In this document: positions 16,516 through 24,898 of the stretch, one piece after another
How positions within the stretch are numbered: position 1 is the stretch's first letter
Layout: the number at the start of each line of letters is the position of its first letter
NCBI GenBank assembly: GCA_028292405.1
Contig: JAQGMJ010000058.1
Span: 1 to 64,000 of the forward strand
Length of the DNA stretch: 64,000 bases
Origin: Betaproteobacteria bacterium
GTDB lineage: Bacteria > Pseudomonadota > Gammaproteobacteria > Burkholderiales > JAEUOS01
Direction of reading: 5' to 3'
Translations under genes and position numbers: made by a program
The notes under the pieces: model-generated
The model's database searches: none
What the model saw: the letters and a program-made list of their open reading frames with translations, nothing else
Told to the model about the DNA's origin: nothing

Positions 16516-16980
16516 CTACGCCGAGGTCAGCGGCAGCGCCGTCGTATATTTGATCTGCTCCATCGCGAAGCTGGACGACACATCGAACAGGTCCGCCGTC
16601 CTGATCAGCTTCTTATATACCGCGTCGTAGCCGGCGATGTCGCTCACCACCACGCGCAGCAAATAATCCATGTCGCCGCTCATGCGGTAGAACTCCACCA
16701 CCTCGGGCAGCTTCATCACCGCGGCGTGGAATTTCTCGAACCACTCCTGGTTGTGGCGGCTGGTCTTGACCATCACGAATACGGTGACGCCGACATTCAG
16801 CTTGGCCGCATCCAGCAGCGCCACGCGCTTGCGGATCACCCCTTCGCCCTCCAGGCGCTGGATGCGCCGCCAGCAAGGCGTCACCGAAAGGCGCACCTTT
16901 TCGGCGATTATGCTGACCGACAAAGATGCATCCTGCTGCAGCAGGGCAAGTATTTGCAAATCAATTTTATCAAAAGACAT
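16516..16980 (-). CDS. Lrp/AsnC-family transcriptional regulator
   Basis: 154 residues from the ATG at 16980, the normal family length. The N-terminal winged helix-turn-helix (about 4-55) reads D-L-Q-I-L-A-L-L-Q-Q-D-A-S-L-S, then V-T-P-C-W-R-R-I-Q-R-L-E, the classical recognition helix. The RAM ligand domain follows with V-E-F-Y-R-M-S-G-D-M-D-Y-L-L-R-V-V. Such proteins sense amino acids and often control the adjacent divergent gene. Here that is a cysteine-dioxygenase-like cupin, so control of sulfur amino-acid breakdown is possible. The shared 338-base spacer has AT-rich ATATTTGTAGAAATATTT near the start. Confidence 0.92.
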   Translation of the reverse strand: MSFDKIDLQILALLQQDASLSVSIIAEKVRLSVTPCWRRIQRLEGEGVIRKRVALLDAAKLNVGVTVFVMVKTSRHNQEWFEKFHAAVMKLPEVVEFYRMSGDMDYLLRVVVSDIAGYDAVYKKLIRTADLFDVSSSFAMEQIKYTTALPLTSA

Positions 16981-17318
16981 ATTTGTAGAAATATTTACCC
17001 TTATTACGCGCAATTGTAGCAAAAATGGCAATCCTTTTTCGCGGCTTCGGCGCTACGATGGTGCCTATGCCGTGCATCGCGATATTTGCCGCGTGCGCAT
17101 GGCGCAGCCTGCGCGTCGATCAGGCGCGGGCATTGCGGGCGCAGCGCTGTCACGGCGACGTTGTCGGCGTGGTGGTTGCGCAGTCGGGCGTGGTGGCGCA
17201 TGTGTAATGCGGCGGCGGCAGTCGTGCCGCTTGCGCGTCGCTTGCACGCTGTTTCGCGACGCATTGTTTTTTCGCTGGTCCCTAAATTGCTTTAGTGCTG
17301 TCCAATCGTTCCACTGCC
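16981..17318. other. Divergent promoter region, Lrp regulator and cupin gene
   Basis: AT-rich at the regulator side (16981-17040, including a near-palindrome ATATTTGTAGAAATATTT, a plausible Lrp-type site) and GC-rich in the middle. Short ORFs on both strands have no ribosome site and no natural composition, so I see no gene. The last 40 bases before the cupin gene are AT-richer again (CCCTAAATTGCTTTAG). Confidence 0.4.
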
Positions 17319-17906
17319 ATGCTCATGTCCACCGCCGCCCCTGCCCACACCATCGATCTTCAAGGTGCCGCCGCGCTTGCCGCCGACCCGCCGGGCGCCG
17401 CCCTGCGCCACCTGGTGCGCCTGGTCGAAGCCGCCATTGCCGCGCCCATCGGCGAGCTGGCCGAGCGCCTCGACCTGGCCTACGCCGTCGCCCATGCCGA
17501 CGACAGCCTGGTGCCGGCCGCCGCGCGCGTGGCCGCGCCGGACCGTTATGCGCGTCACCTGCTGCATGCGGATGCGCAAGGGCGATTCGCCATCCTCGCG
17601 CTGGCGTGGGGGCCGGGGCAATTCAGCCCGGTGCACGGCCACTACACCTGGTGTTCCTACGCCGTGCTGGACGGCCGCCTCTCCGAGACCACCTATGACT
17701 ACGACGCCGCCAGCGGCCTGGCGCGCCCATTGGGCACCGAGGTGCTGGCGCGCGGCGCGCGGCGCTGCGAATACGCCGGCCTCTCCGCCGTGCACAAACT
17801 GGGCAATGCGGAGGATAATGTCGCCCTCTCGCTGCATATTTACGGAATCGACGGCGCCCGCGTCGCCACCCATGTAAACCGCGTGGTGCCCAGCACCCAG
17901 CACTGA
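17319..17906 (+). CDS. Cysteine dioxygenase-like cupin enzyme
   Basis: 195 residues from the ATG at 17319; a second ATG lies two codons later and a GTG eight codons earlier. The metal site is recognisable: P-V-H-G-H (His106, His108) inside the cupin motif, then A-V-H-K-L-G-N (His159) and S-L-H-I-Y-G. This is the arrangement of bacterial cysteine dioxygenases, which use Fe(II) and O2 to turn cysteine or another thiol acid into a sulfinic acid. Related thiol dioxygenases act on 3-mercaptopropionate, so the substrate is not settled. The divergent Lrp/AsnC gene is the likely regulator. Confidence 0.82.
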   Translation: MLMSTAAPAHTIDLQGAAALAADPPGAALRHLVRLVEAAIAAPIGELAERLDLAYAVAHADDSLVPAAARVAAPDRYARHLLHADAQGRFAILALAWGPGQFSPVHGHYTWCSYAVLDGRLSETTYDYDAASGLARPLGTEVLARGARRCEYAGLSAVHKLGNAEDNVALSLHIYGIDGARVATHVNRVVPSTQH

Positions 17907-17965
17907 CCCGAACCCCACGCACGCGTGCCAACCGTGCGGCCTCTCACCCAAACCCAAGGAACAAT

Positions 17966-18970
17966 ATGAAAGCCCTCGTCCTGCGCCAGCACGGCGGACT
18001 GGAAAACCTCCAATACGTCACGGACCACCCCACGCCCACCATCGCGGCCGGGCATGTGATCATCAAGGTCGGCGCCTCTTCCTTCAACTACCACGACGTC
18101 TTCACCGTCAAGGGCATGCCCGGCATCAAGGTGCCGCTGCCCGTGGTCATCGGCCTGGACATGGCCGGTGAAATCACCGAAGTGGGCGAGGGCGTGACCG
18201 GCTGGAACAAGGGCGACCGCGTGCTGGTCAATCCGCTGAACAAGGCCCGTGGCCTGATGGGCGAAATGCTCGACGGCGGCATGGCCGAATACTGCCTGGT
18301 CGGCGCCGACCAGCTGATCAAGATGCCCGATGACGTGACGTTTGCCGAAGCCGCTTCGCTGCCGGTGGCCTACGGCACCGCGCACCGCATGCTGGTCACG
18401 CACAACACCGTCAAGAAGGGCGACAAGGTATTGGTACTCGGCGCCTCCGGCGGCGTCGGCACCGGCGCCGTGCTGCTGGCGAAAAAACTCGGCGCCGAAG
18501 TCATCGCCTGCGCCTCGTCCGAAGACAAGCTCGCGCGCCTGAAGGAAATCGGCGCCGACCACGTGGTCAATTACAAGGACACCGACTGGTCGAAGTGGGC
18601 GATCGAGAAATATGGCAAGCCGCAGCGCCGCAACTATGAAGGCGGCGTCGACGTCGTCGTCAACTTCACCGGCGGCGACACCTGGGTGCCCTCGCTCAAA
18701 TGCCTGAAGCGCGGCGGCAAATTGCTGGTATGCGGTGCGACCGCGGGGCACGACCCGAAGGAAGACCTGCGCTACGTCTGGAGCTTCGAGCTGCAGATCA
18801 TCGGCTCCAACTCCTTCTACATCGAGAACCTCACCGCGCTGATGGACATGATCGCCAAGGGCGAAATGAAGCCGCTGATCGACAAGGTGCTGCCGCTGTC
18901 GGAAGCCGCGGAGGGTTTGCGATTGATCCAGGACCGTGAAGTGATCGGCAAGGTCGTCATCACTCCCTAA
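17966..18970 (+). CDS. Quinone-oxidoreductase-like MDR-family NAD(P)H dehydrogenase
   Basis: 334 residues. Medium-chain dehydrogenase fold: GroES-like domain with G-L-D-M-A-G-E-I-T-E-V-G-E-G-V and D-R-V-L-V, then a Rossmann domain with L-G-A-S-G-G-V-G-T-G near residue 160. The catalytic zinc cysteine position is Asn (S-S-F-N-Y-H-D-V) and the structural four-cysteine loop is absent. It is therefore a zinc-independent quinone/enoyl reductase type rather than an alcohol dehydrogenase. The substrate is unknown. AAGGA ribosome site 6 bases before the ATG; 59 bases after the cupin gene and probably co-transcribed. It ends at a strong hairpin and terminator. Confidence 0.87.
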   Translation: MKALVLRQHGGLENLQYVTDHPTPTIAAGHVIIKVGASSFNYHDVFTVKGMPGIKVPLPVVIGLDMAGEITEVGEGVTGWNKGDRVLVNPLNKARGLMGEMLDGGMAEYCLVGADQLIKMPDDVTFAEAASLPVAYGTAHRMLVTHNTVKKGDKVLVLGASGGVGTGAVLLAKKLGAEVIACASSEDKLARLKEIGADHVVNYKDTDWSKWAIEKYGKPQRRNYEGGVDVVVNFTGGDTWVPSLKCLKRGGKLLVCGATAGHDPKEDLRYVWSFELQIIGSNSFYIENLTALMDMIAKGEMKPLIDKVLPLSEAAEGLRLIQDREVIGKVVITP

Positions 18971-18976
18971 AAGATT

Positions 18977-19051
18977 TCGAAAAAAGTACACCCCTACTTT
19001 TTTCGAGTTCAAGCTTGCAAGGAAATCGCCGGCAGAGCCGGTCGATTTTTT
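18977..19051 (+). terminator. A/T-rich palindrome and intrinsic terminator
   Basis: First a perfect 12-base-pair palindrome, TCGAAAAAAGTA (18977-18988) / TACTTTTTTCGA (18995-19006), loop CACCCC. Then a GC hairpin, AAATCGCCGGC (19023-19033) / GCCGGTCGATTT, with T-tract to 19051. The second is the stronger terminator for the + strand gene. Confidence 0.75.
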
Positions 19052-19085
19052 GACGTAACTGCTACGAAAGGTCCAAGGCGACAAT

Positions 19086-19517
19086 ATGAGCGAAGAAAAA
19101 CTCACCGCTGCGCAAGTCGAAGAGAAGCTGAAGCGCGGCCCGTACCACCAGTGGCTGGGGCTGAAGGTGCTCTCCGTCGGTGAAGGCGAAATCGAAATCT
19201 CCGCCACCTGGCGCGAGGAATGGGTGGTCAACCCGGACCGCAAATACACCCACGGCGGCATCCTCGCCGCGCTGGTGGATCTGACGGCCGACTGGGCCCT
19301 GGTGTCGAAGACCGGGCGCGGCGTGCCGACCATCGACCTGCGGGTGGACTACCACCGCGCCGCCATGCCCGGCGACCTCACGGCCAAGGGCAAGGTAGTG
19401 AAATTCGGCAGCCAGTTCAGCGTCGCCGAAGCCATGGTCTACGACAAGGACGGCGCGCTGTGCGCCAGCGGGCGCGGGGTCTACTCCACCGCGCCGCCGC
19501 CTCCGCCGAAGGCCTGA
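19086..19517 (+). CDS. PaaI-family hotdog thioesterase
   Basis: 143 residues. Hotdog-fold acyl-CoA thioesterase: Y-T-H-G-G-I-L-A-A-L-V-D-L-T-A-D-W-A is the family signature, with the catalytic Asp in L-V-D. It is followed by P-T-I-D-L-R-V-D-Y-H-R-A-A and G-R-G-V-Y-S-T. These cytoplasmic enzymes hydrolyse aryl- or short-chain acyl-CoA, often to free trapped CoA. The acyl-CoA synthetase downstream suggests the pair handles the same kind of acyl group. The C-terminus is a proline run. Confidence 0.9.
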   Translation: MSEEKLTAAQVEEKLKRGPYHQWLGLKVLSVGEGEIEISATWREEWVVNPDRKYTHGGILAALVDLTADWALVSKTGRGVPTIDLRVDYHRAAMPGDLTAKGKVVKFGSQFSVAEAMVYDKDGALCASGRGVYSTAPPPPPKA

Positions 19518-19684
19518 TCGTTTGCGGGCGGCAGCCGCAAGTTCCGGCTGCCGCGCGCGCAAACCCACGCAAGCCAAAGGTGCAACAATTGCCTTTGGCT
19601 TGTTTGTTTCCGACGCCGCGATCAACGCCGTGGGTTTGTTTCTTGCTTTTCATGTCCTGTCCCTGACTCCGCTTCCACTCCCGC

Positions 19685-21250
19685 ATGGCCACTCCAGAAT
19701 TCAATAACCTCGGCGACCTGATCCGCCGCGACCAGGACCCGAACAAGCTCGCGCTGATCGACCTCGGCGGCGAAGTCGCGCCGCGCGAATACACCTACGC
19801 CCAGCTCGACGCCCTGGCCAACGCCATCGCGCGCGGCCTGCTCAAGCGCGGCTACGCGCGCGGCGAGCGCATCGCCATTCTCTCGGCGAACCGCGCGGAA
19901 AACCTCGCCGCCTTCTACGGCATCATGCGCGCGGGTCTCGTCGCCGTGCCGGTGAACTTCAAGTTCCCGCGCGCGATGATCGCCTTCGTGCTGGAAGACG
20001 CCGACGCGCGACTGGTGTTCTGCGACGCGCCCCGCAAGGGCGAAGTGCCCGCCGGTGTCGAGACCATCACGTTCAATGAAGAAGGCCGCAGTAATCACGA
20101 TCGCCCCGCCGGTGCGGCGGGCTCGATGGGCTTCGATGCCTTCCTCGACCCCGGCTCCTTCACCGCCGTTGTCCCGCGCGAAAACGAAGTGGCGATGTTC
20201 CTCTACACCTCCGGCTCCACCGGCAAGCCGAAGGGCGTGATGCTCTCGCACGCCAGCCACATCTGGGTGGCGCAGACGCGCCTCGGCAACAACGACTGGT
20301 CGAGCCACCGTTTCCTCATCGCCGCGCCGCTGTACCACATGAACGCGCTGGCCTTGGCCACGCTGGTGAGCGTCGCCCACGCCACCATCATCCTGCTGCC
20401 GCAATTCACCGCGCGCGCCTACATCGAGGCGATCGAGAAATACCACGCCACCTGGCTCACCGCCGTGCCGCCGATGATCGCCATGATGCTGCAGGAAAAA
20501 GACCTGCTGGCGCACACCGATTTGTCCTCGGTGAAATCCCTGCGCATGGGCTCCGCCCCGGTCTCCGCCAGCCTGATGGCGGCGATCCACAAGGTGCTGC
20601 CGCGCGCGCAGGTGGTCAACGCCTTCGGCACCACCGAAGGCGGCCCGGTGGTGTTCGGCCCGCACCCGCGCGGCCTGCCCACGCCGGAAATGTCGGTCGG
20701 CTACCCGCACCCCGAAGTGCAACTGCGACTCGATGACGGCCAGACCAAGGGCGCGGAGCAGGGCGTGCTGGAGATGAAATCCCCCGCGCTGCTGCAGGGC
20801 TACCACAAGGCCGCGCTGCGCAACCCGCCGCTGAAAAACCCCTTCACCGCCGACGGCTACTACATTACCGGCGACGTCTTCCGCCGCGACCCCGAAGGCT
20901 TTCACTACTTCGTCGGCCGCAGCGACGACATGTTCGTCTCCGGCGGTGAAAACATCTATCCCGGCGAAGTCGAAAAGCTGCTGGAGGCCCACCCCGGCGT
21001 GCAGCAGGCCGCCGTGGTGCCGGTGGAAGACGAGATCAAGGGGCAAAAGCCCGCCGCCTTCGTCATCAAGCGCGCCGGCGCCAATGTGACGGCGGAGGAA
21101 TTGAAACAGCACGCTCTCGCCAACGGCCCGGCCTACCAGCACCCGCGCTGGATCTGGTTCGTCGACGCGCTGCCTTTGGCCACCACCAACAAGATCGACC
21201 GCAACGTGCTGATCAGTGAAGCGGCTGAACGGGTGAAGGCGGGCGGCTGA
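19685..21250 (+). CDS. AMP-forming acyl-CoA synthetase (ANL family)
   Basis: 521 residues. ATP-dependent activation of a carboxylic acid to its CoA thioester. Core motif A3 is Y-T-S-G-S-T-G-K-P-K-G (about 178-188). F-G-T-T-E-G-G is motif A5, G-D-V-F-R-R-D the A7 hinge region, and N-K-I-D-R near the C-terminus carries the adenylation Lys. The substrate pocket does not resemble any type I can name; benzoate-, cyclohexanecarboxylate- or medium-chain-type acids are possible. It follows the thioesterase by 167 bases on the same strand and ends at a bidirectional terminator. Confidence 0.92.
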   Translation: MATPEFNNLGDLIRRDQDPNKLALIDLGGEVAPREYTYAQLDALANAIARGLLKRGYARGERIAILSANRAENLAAFYGIMRAGLVAVPVNFKFPRAMIAFVLEDADARLVFCDAPRKGEVPAGVETITFNEEGRSNHDRPAGAAGSMGFDAFLDPGSFTAVVPRENEVAMFLYTSGSTGKPKGVMLSHASHIWVAQTRLGNNDWSSHRFLIAAPLYHMNALALATLVSVAHATIILLPQFTARAYIEAIEKYHATWLTAVPPMIAMMLQEKDLLAHTDLSSVKSLRMGSAPVSASLMAAIHKVLPRAQVVNAFGTTEGGPVVFGPHPRGLPTPEMSVGYPHPEVQLRLDDGQTKGAEQGVLEMKSPALLQGYHKAALRNPPLKNPFTADGYYITGDVFRRDPEGFHYFVGRSDDMFVSGGENIYPGEVEKLLEAHPGVQQAAVVPVEDEIKGQKPAAFVIKRAGANVTAEELKQHALANGPAYQHPRWIWFVDALPLATTNKIDRNVLISEAAERVKAGG

Positions 21251-21330
21251 GCGCTGCTGCGAGAACCGTAAGGCGCCGCTGCGTGAACTTCCGGGAGAGT
21301 CCATGCCTCAGGCGCGGCAGAAGCAAAAGA

Positions 21331-21358
21331 AAAGGACCGCCGCGGCGGTCCTTTCTTT
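21331..21358. terminator. Bidirectional intrinsic terminator
   Basis: Perfect palindrome 21331-21354 (arms AAAGGACCGCCG and CGGCGGTCCTTT) with T-rich sequence to the right and A-rich to the left. It lies between convergent genes. Confidence 0.85.
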
Positions 21359-21395
21359 CTTTGCCTGCGCGCCACAAGCGCGCAATGCCTGCCGA

Positions 21396-21746
21396 TCAGT
21401 GATTCAGGATCAGGTCGGCGATGATGCCGGTGGCAACGGCGGCCAGCACGTAGTCGCCGCCGGCCTGCACCCAGTGGTAGCCGCGCGGCGGCTGGCGCAG
21501 GTGGTGGCCGCGCCAGTCGTCGACCACGTACTGGCGGTTGTGGTATTCGGTCGGCAGGCGGTCGCCCTTGTAGAAGTTGTGCTGCGGGCCGCCGCCTTGC
21601 TCGCCGTGGTGGTCACGTTGCGGCGCGCTGCGCGCGGGCGGGCCGCGATGGTCGTCGCGGTGGTCATCGCGGCGTTGTGCGAAAGCGGGGCCGGCGGTCG
21701 CGAGCGAGAGGGCCACCATTGCGGCTAAGAGCGGTTTCAGTTTCAT
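21396..21746 (-). CDS. RcnB-like periplasmic protein
   Basis: 116 residues from the ATG at 21746, chosen because AGGAG lies 8 bases upstream and a signal peptide (MKLKPLLAAMVALSLATAG, cleavage after A-F-A) starts there. The mature part begins with an Arg/Asp/His-rich stretch (R-R-D-D-H-R-D-D-H-R). It then has the domain Y-K-G-D-R-L-P-T-E-Y-H-N-R-Q-Y-V-V-D-D-W and G-Y-H-W-V-Q-A-G-G-D-Y-V-L-A, seen in RcnB-family proteins (nickel/cobalt homeostasis in E. coli). The His/Asp-rich part could bind metal, but no metal transporter is adjacent. Confidence 0.82.
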   Translation of the reverse strand: MKLKPLLAAMVALSLATAGPAFAQRRDDHRDDHRGPPARSAPQRDHHGEQGGGPQHNFYKGDRLPTEYHNRQYVVDDWRGHHLRQPPRGYHWVQAGGDYVLAAVATGIIADLILNH

Positions 21747-21907
21747 TTTAGGGACTCCTGTTTGCGGGTTTACCCGCATGGGATGATTGTTTTTTCCCGG
21801 CGTCGGGCACCGGTTTGAGCGGGCGCGTAAACGTGCGCCGTGGAGAGTAGACCACCAACCGGGCCGGGCGTTCAAATGAATTTTCGGTTACCTGGCGCGC
21901 TCGCCCC

Positions 21908-23152
21908 TTATTTGCTGATTTCCGGTGAGGTTTGCGCAGGAACGCGCAGCCAGAAATGGCCGATCGCCAGTTGCGCCGCCACCGCCAGCACGCCGTTGAT
22001 CAGCAGCGCATGCCCGGCGCCCAGCCAGTGCATCATCGCGCCCGTCAGCAGGCTGCCGACGGAGACGCCGCCGCGGCTGGCGAGCATGAACAGGCTGACG
22101 GTGCGCCCGCGTAATTGCGCCGTGGCGGCGTTTTGCAAAAAAGAATTGGCGGCGGTGTTGCTCATGTTCATCGACATGCCCGCGCCCACCAGCAATGCGG
22201 TGAGCCCCCAGAACCACGGGTTCAGCGCGATCAATATCAGCACCGCGCCATATAGCACCGCCGCGCGGCTGCTGATGCGCCGCAGGTCGCGCCCCGGCGT
22301 GGCGCCGAGAAAAAGCGCCGCGCCGATCAGCCCGCCGATGCCGAAGGCGCCCACCGCCGCGCTGAAGTGCGAAGCGTCGCCGTGCAGCACGTCGCGCACG
22401 ATCACCGGCACGAAGGTGATCAGCGGGCCGCACATCAGCCCGGTGGCCAGCACCGTGGCCAGCGCGCCGCGCAGGCCGCGGTCGCGCAGCACCTCGGGAA
22501 TGCCGGCGAAGGGGTGATGGCGGTCGAAGGGCATCGCTTCCGCATGGCTGGCGCTGCGGCGCGGCAAAATCCACAAGGCCACCGCGATGAAGGGAATGTA
22601 GGAGGCCGCCGACAGCGCGAAGCAGCCGACCACGCCGATGCCGGCGATCAGCACGCCCGCCAGCGCGGGGCCGAGGATGCGCGAAAGGTTAAATTGCGTC
22701 GAGTTCAGCGCCAGTCCGGCGGGAATCTGCTCGTGCTCGACAATCGATGGCACGATCGACTGGAACGAAGGCATCGACAGCGCATCGGTGATGCCCACCA
22801 CCAGCGAGAGCGCGATCACCAGTGCCGGGGTAACGTGGCCGAACAGCAGCAACAGCACGATGGCCGCCGGGCACAGCATCTGCACCGACTGGAAGCCGGC
22901 GATCACCCGGCGCCGGTCCGCGCGGTCGGCCAGCACGCCGCCGGCCAGCGTCAGCAGCCACACCGGCGCGCCCAGCGCGAAGGCATCGACGCCGACCAGG
23001 AAGGAGGAAGCGCCGATCGACAGCAGCAGCCAGGGCTGCGCCACCTGCTGCGCCCAGGTGCCGATGTTGGAGAGCAGGCTGGCGAACCAGAAGGTGCCGA
23101 AGCGCCGCGTGCGCAGCAGGCGCAGGGAGTCGGCGAGGGCGGTGTTGCTCAT
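21908..23152 (-). CDS. MFS transporter, EntS/TIGR00900-type exporter
   Basis: 414 residues with 11-12 hydrophobic segments. The opening L-R-T-R-R-F-G-T-F-W-F-A-S-L-L-S-N-I-G-T-W and the cytoplasmic loop A-D-R-A-D-R-R-R after helix 2 are characteristic of the MFS_3 group, which includes enterobactin exporter EntS and macrolide exporters. It sits in the inner membrane. No siderophore or antibiotic genes are nearby, so the cargo is unknown. It is followed by a spacer and the RcnB-like gene on the same strand. Confidence 0.88.
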   Translation of the reverse strand: MSNTALADSLRLLRTRRFGTFWFASLLSNIGTWAQQVAQPWLLLSIGASSFLVGVDAFALGAPVWLLTLAGGVLADRADRRRVIAGFQSVQMLCPAAIVLLLLFGHVTPALVIALSLVVGITDALSMPSFQSIVPSIVEHEQIPAGLALNSTQFNLSRILGPALAGVLIAGIGVVGCFALSAASYIPFIAVALWILPRRSASHAEAMPFDRHHPFAGIPEVLRDRGLRGALATVLATGLMCGPLITFVPVIVRDVLHGDASHFSAAVGAFGIGGLIGAALFLGATPGRDLRRISSRAAVLYGAVLILIALNPWFWGLTALLVGAGMSMNMSNTAANSFLQNAATAQLRGRTVSLFMLASRGGVSVGSLLTGAMMHWLGAGHALLINGVLAVAAQLAIGHFWLRVPAQTSPEISK

Positions 23153-23302
23153 GATCGCCGCGAGGCTAGCATGGCGCTGCGGCCCCGGCGCCGGCCTGCC
23201 GCCGCTTGCCGGCGGAGGCGCTCATATCCACGGAGCCGCGCCGCGAGGGCGCCATGCCGCGTTGCGCCGGCCGGGCGGCGGCGGGCTCCACCATGGACGC
23301 CC

Positions 23303-23812
23303 TCAACGCGCCGGCAAGTCCACATAGGCCCCTTCGACCAGCTGCGCCGGCGTCACGCCGAGCTGCGCCATCAGCGCGTGCGCCTCGCGCGTGCCGGCTT
23401 CGAGCTCTTCGCCTTCCTCCAGCACCACTTCCAGTTCGAGAAAATCCCCCAGGCCGGCGACCCGGTCGAGGTGGATACGGGTGCGGCCGGCGAGGTAGAG
23501 CAGGCGCGTCTTTTGCACGCGGCCGCATTGGCCATGCGCCAGGGTCAGCGCCTCGCGCAGGCCCTGCGGGTCGGCCGTAGGCGTGCGCACGTAGAAGGAA
23601 ACTTTCGGGCCTTGCGCATCGGCGCGGCGATAGAAAATCAACTCGCCCGAGGCGTCGGAGAAGGCGCGCAGCTTCAGGCGCCCTTGCGCGCAATTGAAGA
23701 AGGTGTCGTCCTGGCATATCTCGGTGGGGCCGCTGTCGGCCAGCGCGGCAGCCCGCGGGCCCAGCGCTTCGACGCTGTCGATGCGCGCCTTGATTTCGAT
23801 GTTTCTCGCCAT
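23303..23812 (-). CDS. CYTH-domain protein (class IV adenylate cyclase-like)
   Basis: 169 residues. It starts M-A-R-N-I-E-I-K-A-R, the N-terminal strand of CYTH/triphosphate-tunnel enzymes. The usual E-x-E-x-K is N-x-E-x-K here (Asn4, Glu6, Lys8). Later R-L-K-L-R, T-R-I-H-L-D-R-V and F-L-E-L-E-V-V-L supply the basic and acidic residues of the tunnel. Activity could be adenylate cyclase, tripolyphosphatase or another triphosphate hydrolase. It starts 16 bases after the stop of the ferredoxin reductase gene and probably shares its transcript. Confidence 0.85.
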   Translation of the reverse strand: MARNIEIKARIDSVEALGPRAAALADSGPTEICQDDTFFNCAQGRLKLRAFSDASGELIFYRRADAQGPKVSFYVRTPTADPQGLREALTLAHGQCGRVQKTRLLYLAGRTRIHLDRVAGLGDFLELEVVLEEGEELEAGTREAHALMAQLGVTPAQLVEGAYVDLPAR

Positions 23813-23828
23813 CGCGTCCGCGCGCCGC

Positions 23829-24680
23829 CTACCAGTAGCCCTCGGCCGCCAGTTGCCCCGGCACGCCGCGCCGCGAAGGGCCCATCTCGCGTTCCTTGAG
23901 CATGGCGCGGATTTCCTTGATCATCTCGGGGTTGCCGCACAGCATGGCGCGGCTGTGGGCCGCGTCGATCGGCTCGCCGGCGATCTTTTCCAGCTCGCCG
24001 TTGCGCATCAGCTCGCTGATGCGCGCGGAAAGCGCGCCTTCCACCGGCTCGCGCGTCACCACCGGCAGGTAGCGAAAGCGCTCGCGCTCCTCCACCGTGC
24101 GGGTGGCCATCGCGCTGCTGATGAAGTCGGGCATCAATTCCGCGCCCTGGCGCACGCTGTGCAGCAGCACCACGCGCGGGTGGCGCTGCCACAGCGCATC
24201 GGTCATCAAAATCGAGATGAACGGCGCCAGCCCCGTGCCGGTGGAAAACATCCACACCGTGCCGCCGGGCGCCAGTACGTCAAGGGTGAGAAAGCCGAAG
24301 CTGCGCGCATCGACGCGGATCTCGTCGCCTTCACGCAACTGCGCAAAACGTCCGCTGAAATCGCCGCCCGGCACCAGGGTGAACTGGAAGTCGAGCCAGG
24401 GCGCGTCGGCGGCCGAGGCGATGGAGTAGGGGCGCCACACCTCCGCGCCTTCCTCGCCTAATCCAAGGCGCGCGTAGTGGCCCGGCGTGAAGCGAAAGGC
24501 GGCGTCGCGCGTGGTGCGAAAGTTGATCAGCGTCGGCGTGCGCTTGAGCAGCGCGGTGATGCGCTCGACGGTGAATTTGGCGGTGGCGGGTGCGGCGGGG
24601 AGCATGTTGCGGTTCTGTTGCGCGGGCGCGGGTGCCGTGAGGGTGAGCATCATACCGCGCGGCGCACGGCGCAAATCCAT
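23829..24680 (-). CDS. fpr: Ferredoxin--NADP+ reductase
   Basis: 283 residues from the first ATG; 258 if the ATG at 24605 is used. No start has a convincing ribosome site. FAD motif R-P-Y-S-I-A-S, NADP motif S-T-G-T-G-L-A-P-F, the late C-G-N-P-E-M-I and the C-terminal E-G-Y-W ending in Trp mark the bacterial (subclass I) Fpr enzymes. They exchange electrons between NADPH and ferredoxin or flavodoxin. It could recycle ferredoxin for the indolepyruvate oxidoreductase or for oxygenases. First gene of a two-gene unit with the CYTH protein. Confidence 0.9.
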   Translation of the reverse strand: MDLRRAPRGMMLTLTAPAPAQQNRNMLPAAPATAKFTVERITALLKRTPTLINFRTTRDAAFRFTPGHYARLGLGEEGAEVWRPYSIASAADAPWLDFQFTLVPGGDFSGRFAQLREGDEIRVDARSFGFLTLDVLAPGGTVWMFSTGTGLAPFISILMTDALWQRHPRVVLLHSVRQGAELMPDFISSAMATRTVEERERFRYLPVVTREPVEGALSARISELMRNGELEKIAGEPIDAAHSRAMLCGNPEMIKEIRAMLKEREMGPSRRGVPGQLAAEGYW

Positions 24681-24720
24681 CTTGCGGATGGGGGCTTGCG
24701 TGGAGCATCTGCGCCGCCGG

Positions 24721-24779
24721 ACAATCGGGGCCGGATCACTTTTTCAGGTTCATCGAAAAAGCGCTCAGACCCCGATTGT
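24721..24779 (+). promoter_or_regulatory. Nested inverted repeats upstream of phhA
   Basis: ACAATCGGGG (24721-24730) pairs perfectly with CCCCGATTGT (24770-24779). Inside it, CTTTTTC (24739-24745) pairs with GAAAAAG (24755-24761). A third ATCGGGGC copy occurs at 24823. The structure lies 120 bases before phhA and about 40 before fpr; it may be an operator or an RNA leader element. Confidence 0.45.
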
Positions 24780-24898
24780 TGCTGCCCAGGCAACGCGCTC
24801 TTACTTCGTCACGGCACTCCAAAATCGGGGCGCAAGCCACGGCGCGTTCCCCCATTTCAAGCGTAAGATGCCCCTCAGACCTCTGACACATTGAGCCC

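Noticed and set aside
17004-17264. Small ORFs in the Lrp-cupin spacer (both strands)
   Set aside because: No ribosome sites and shadow-like composition.
18977-19006. Operator for the oxidoreductase gene
   Set aside because: It lies downstream of the gene and 80 bases before the next; a 3' hairpin is the simpler reading.
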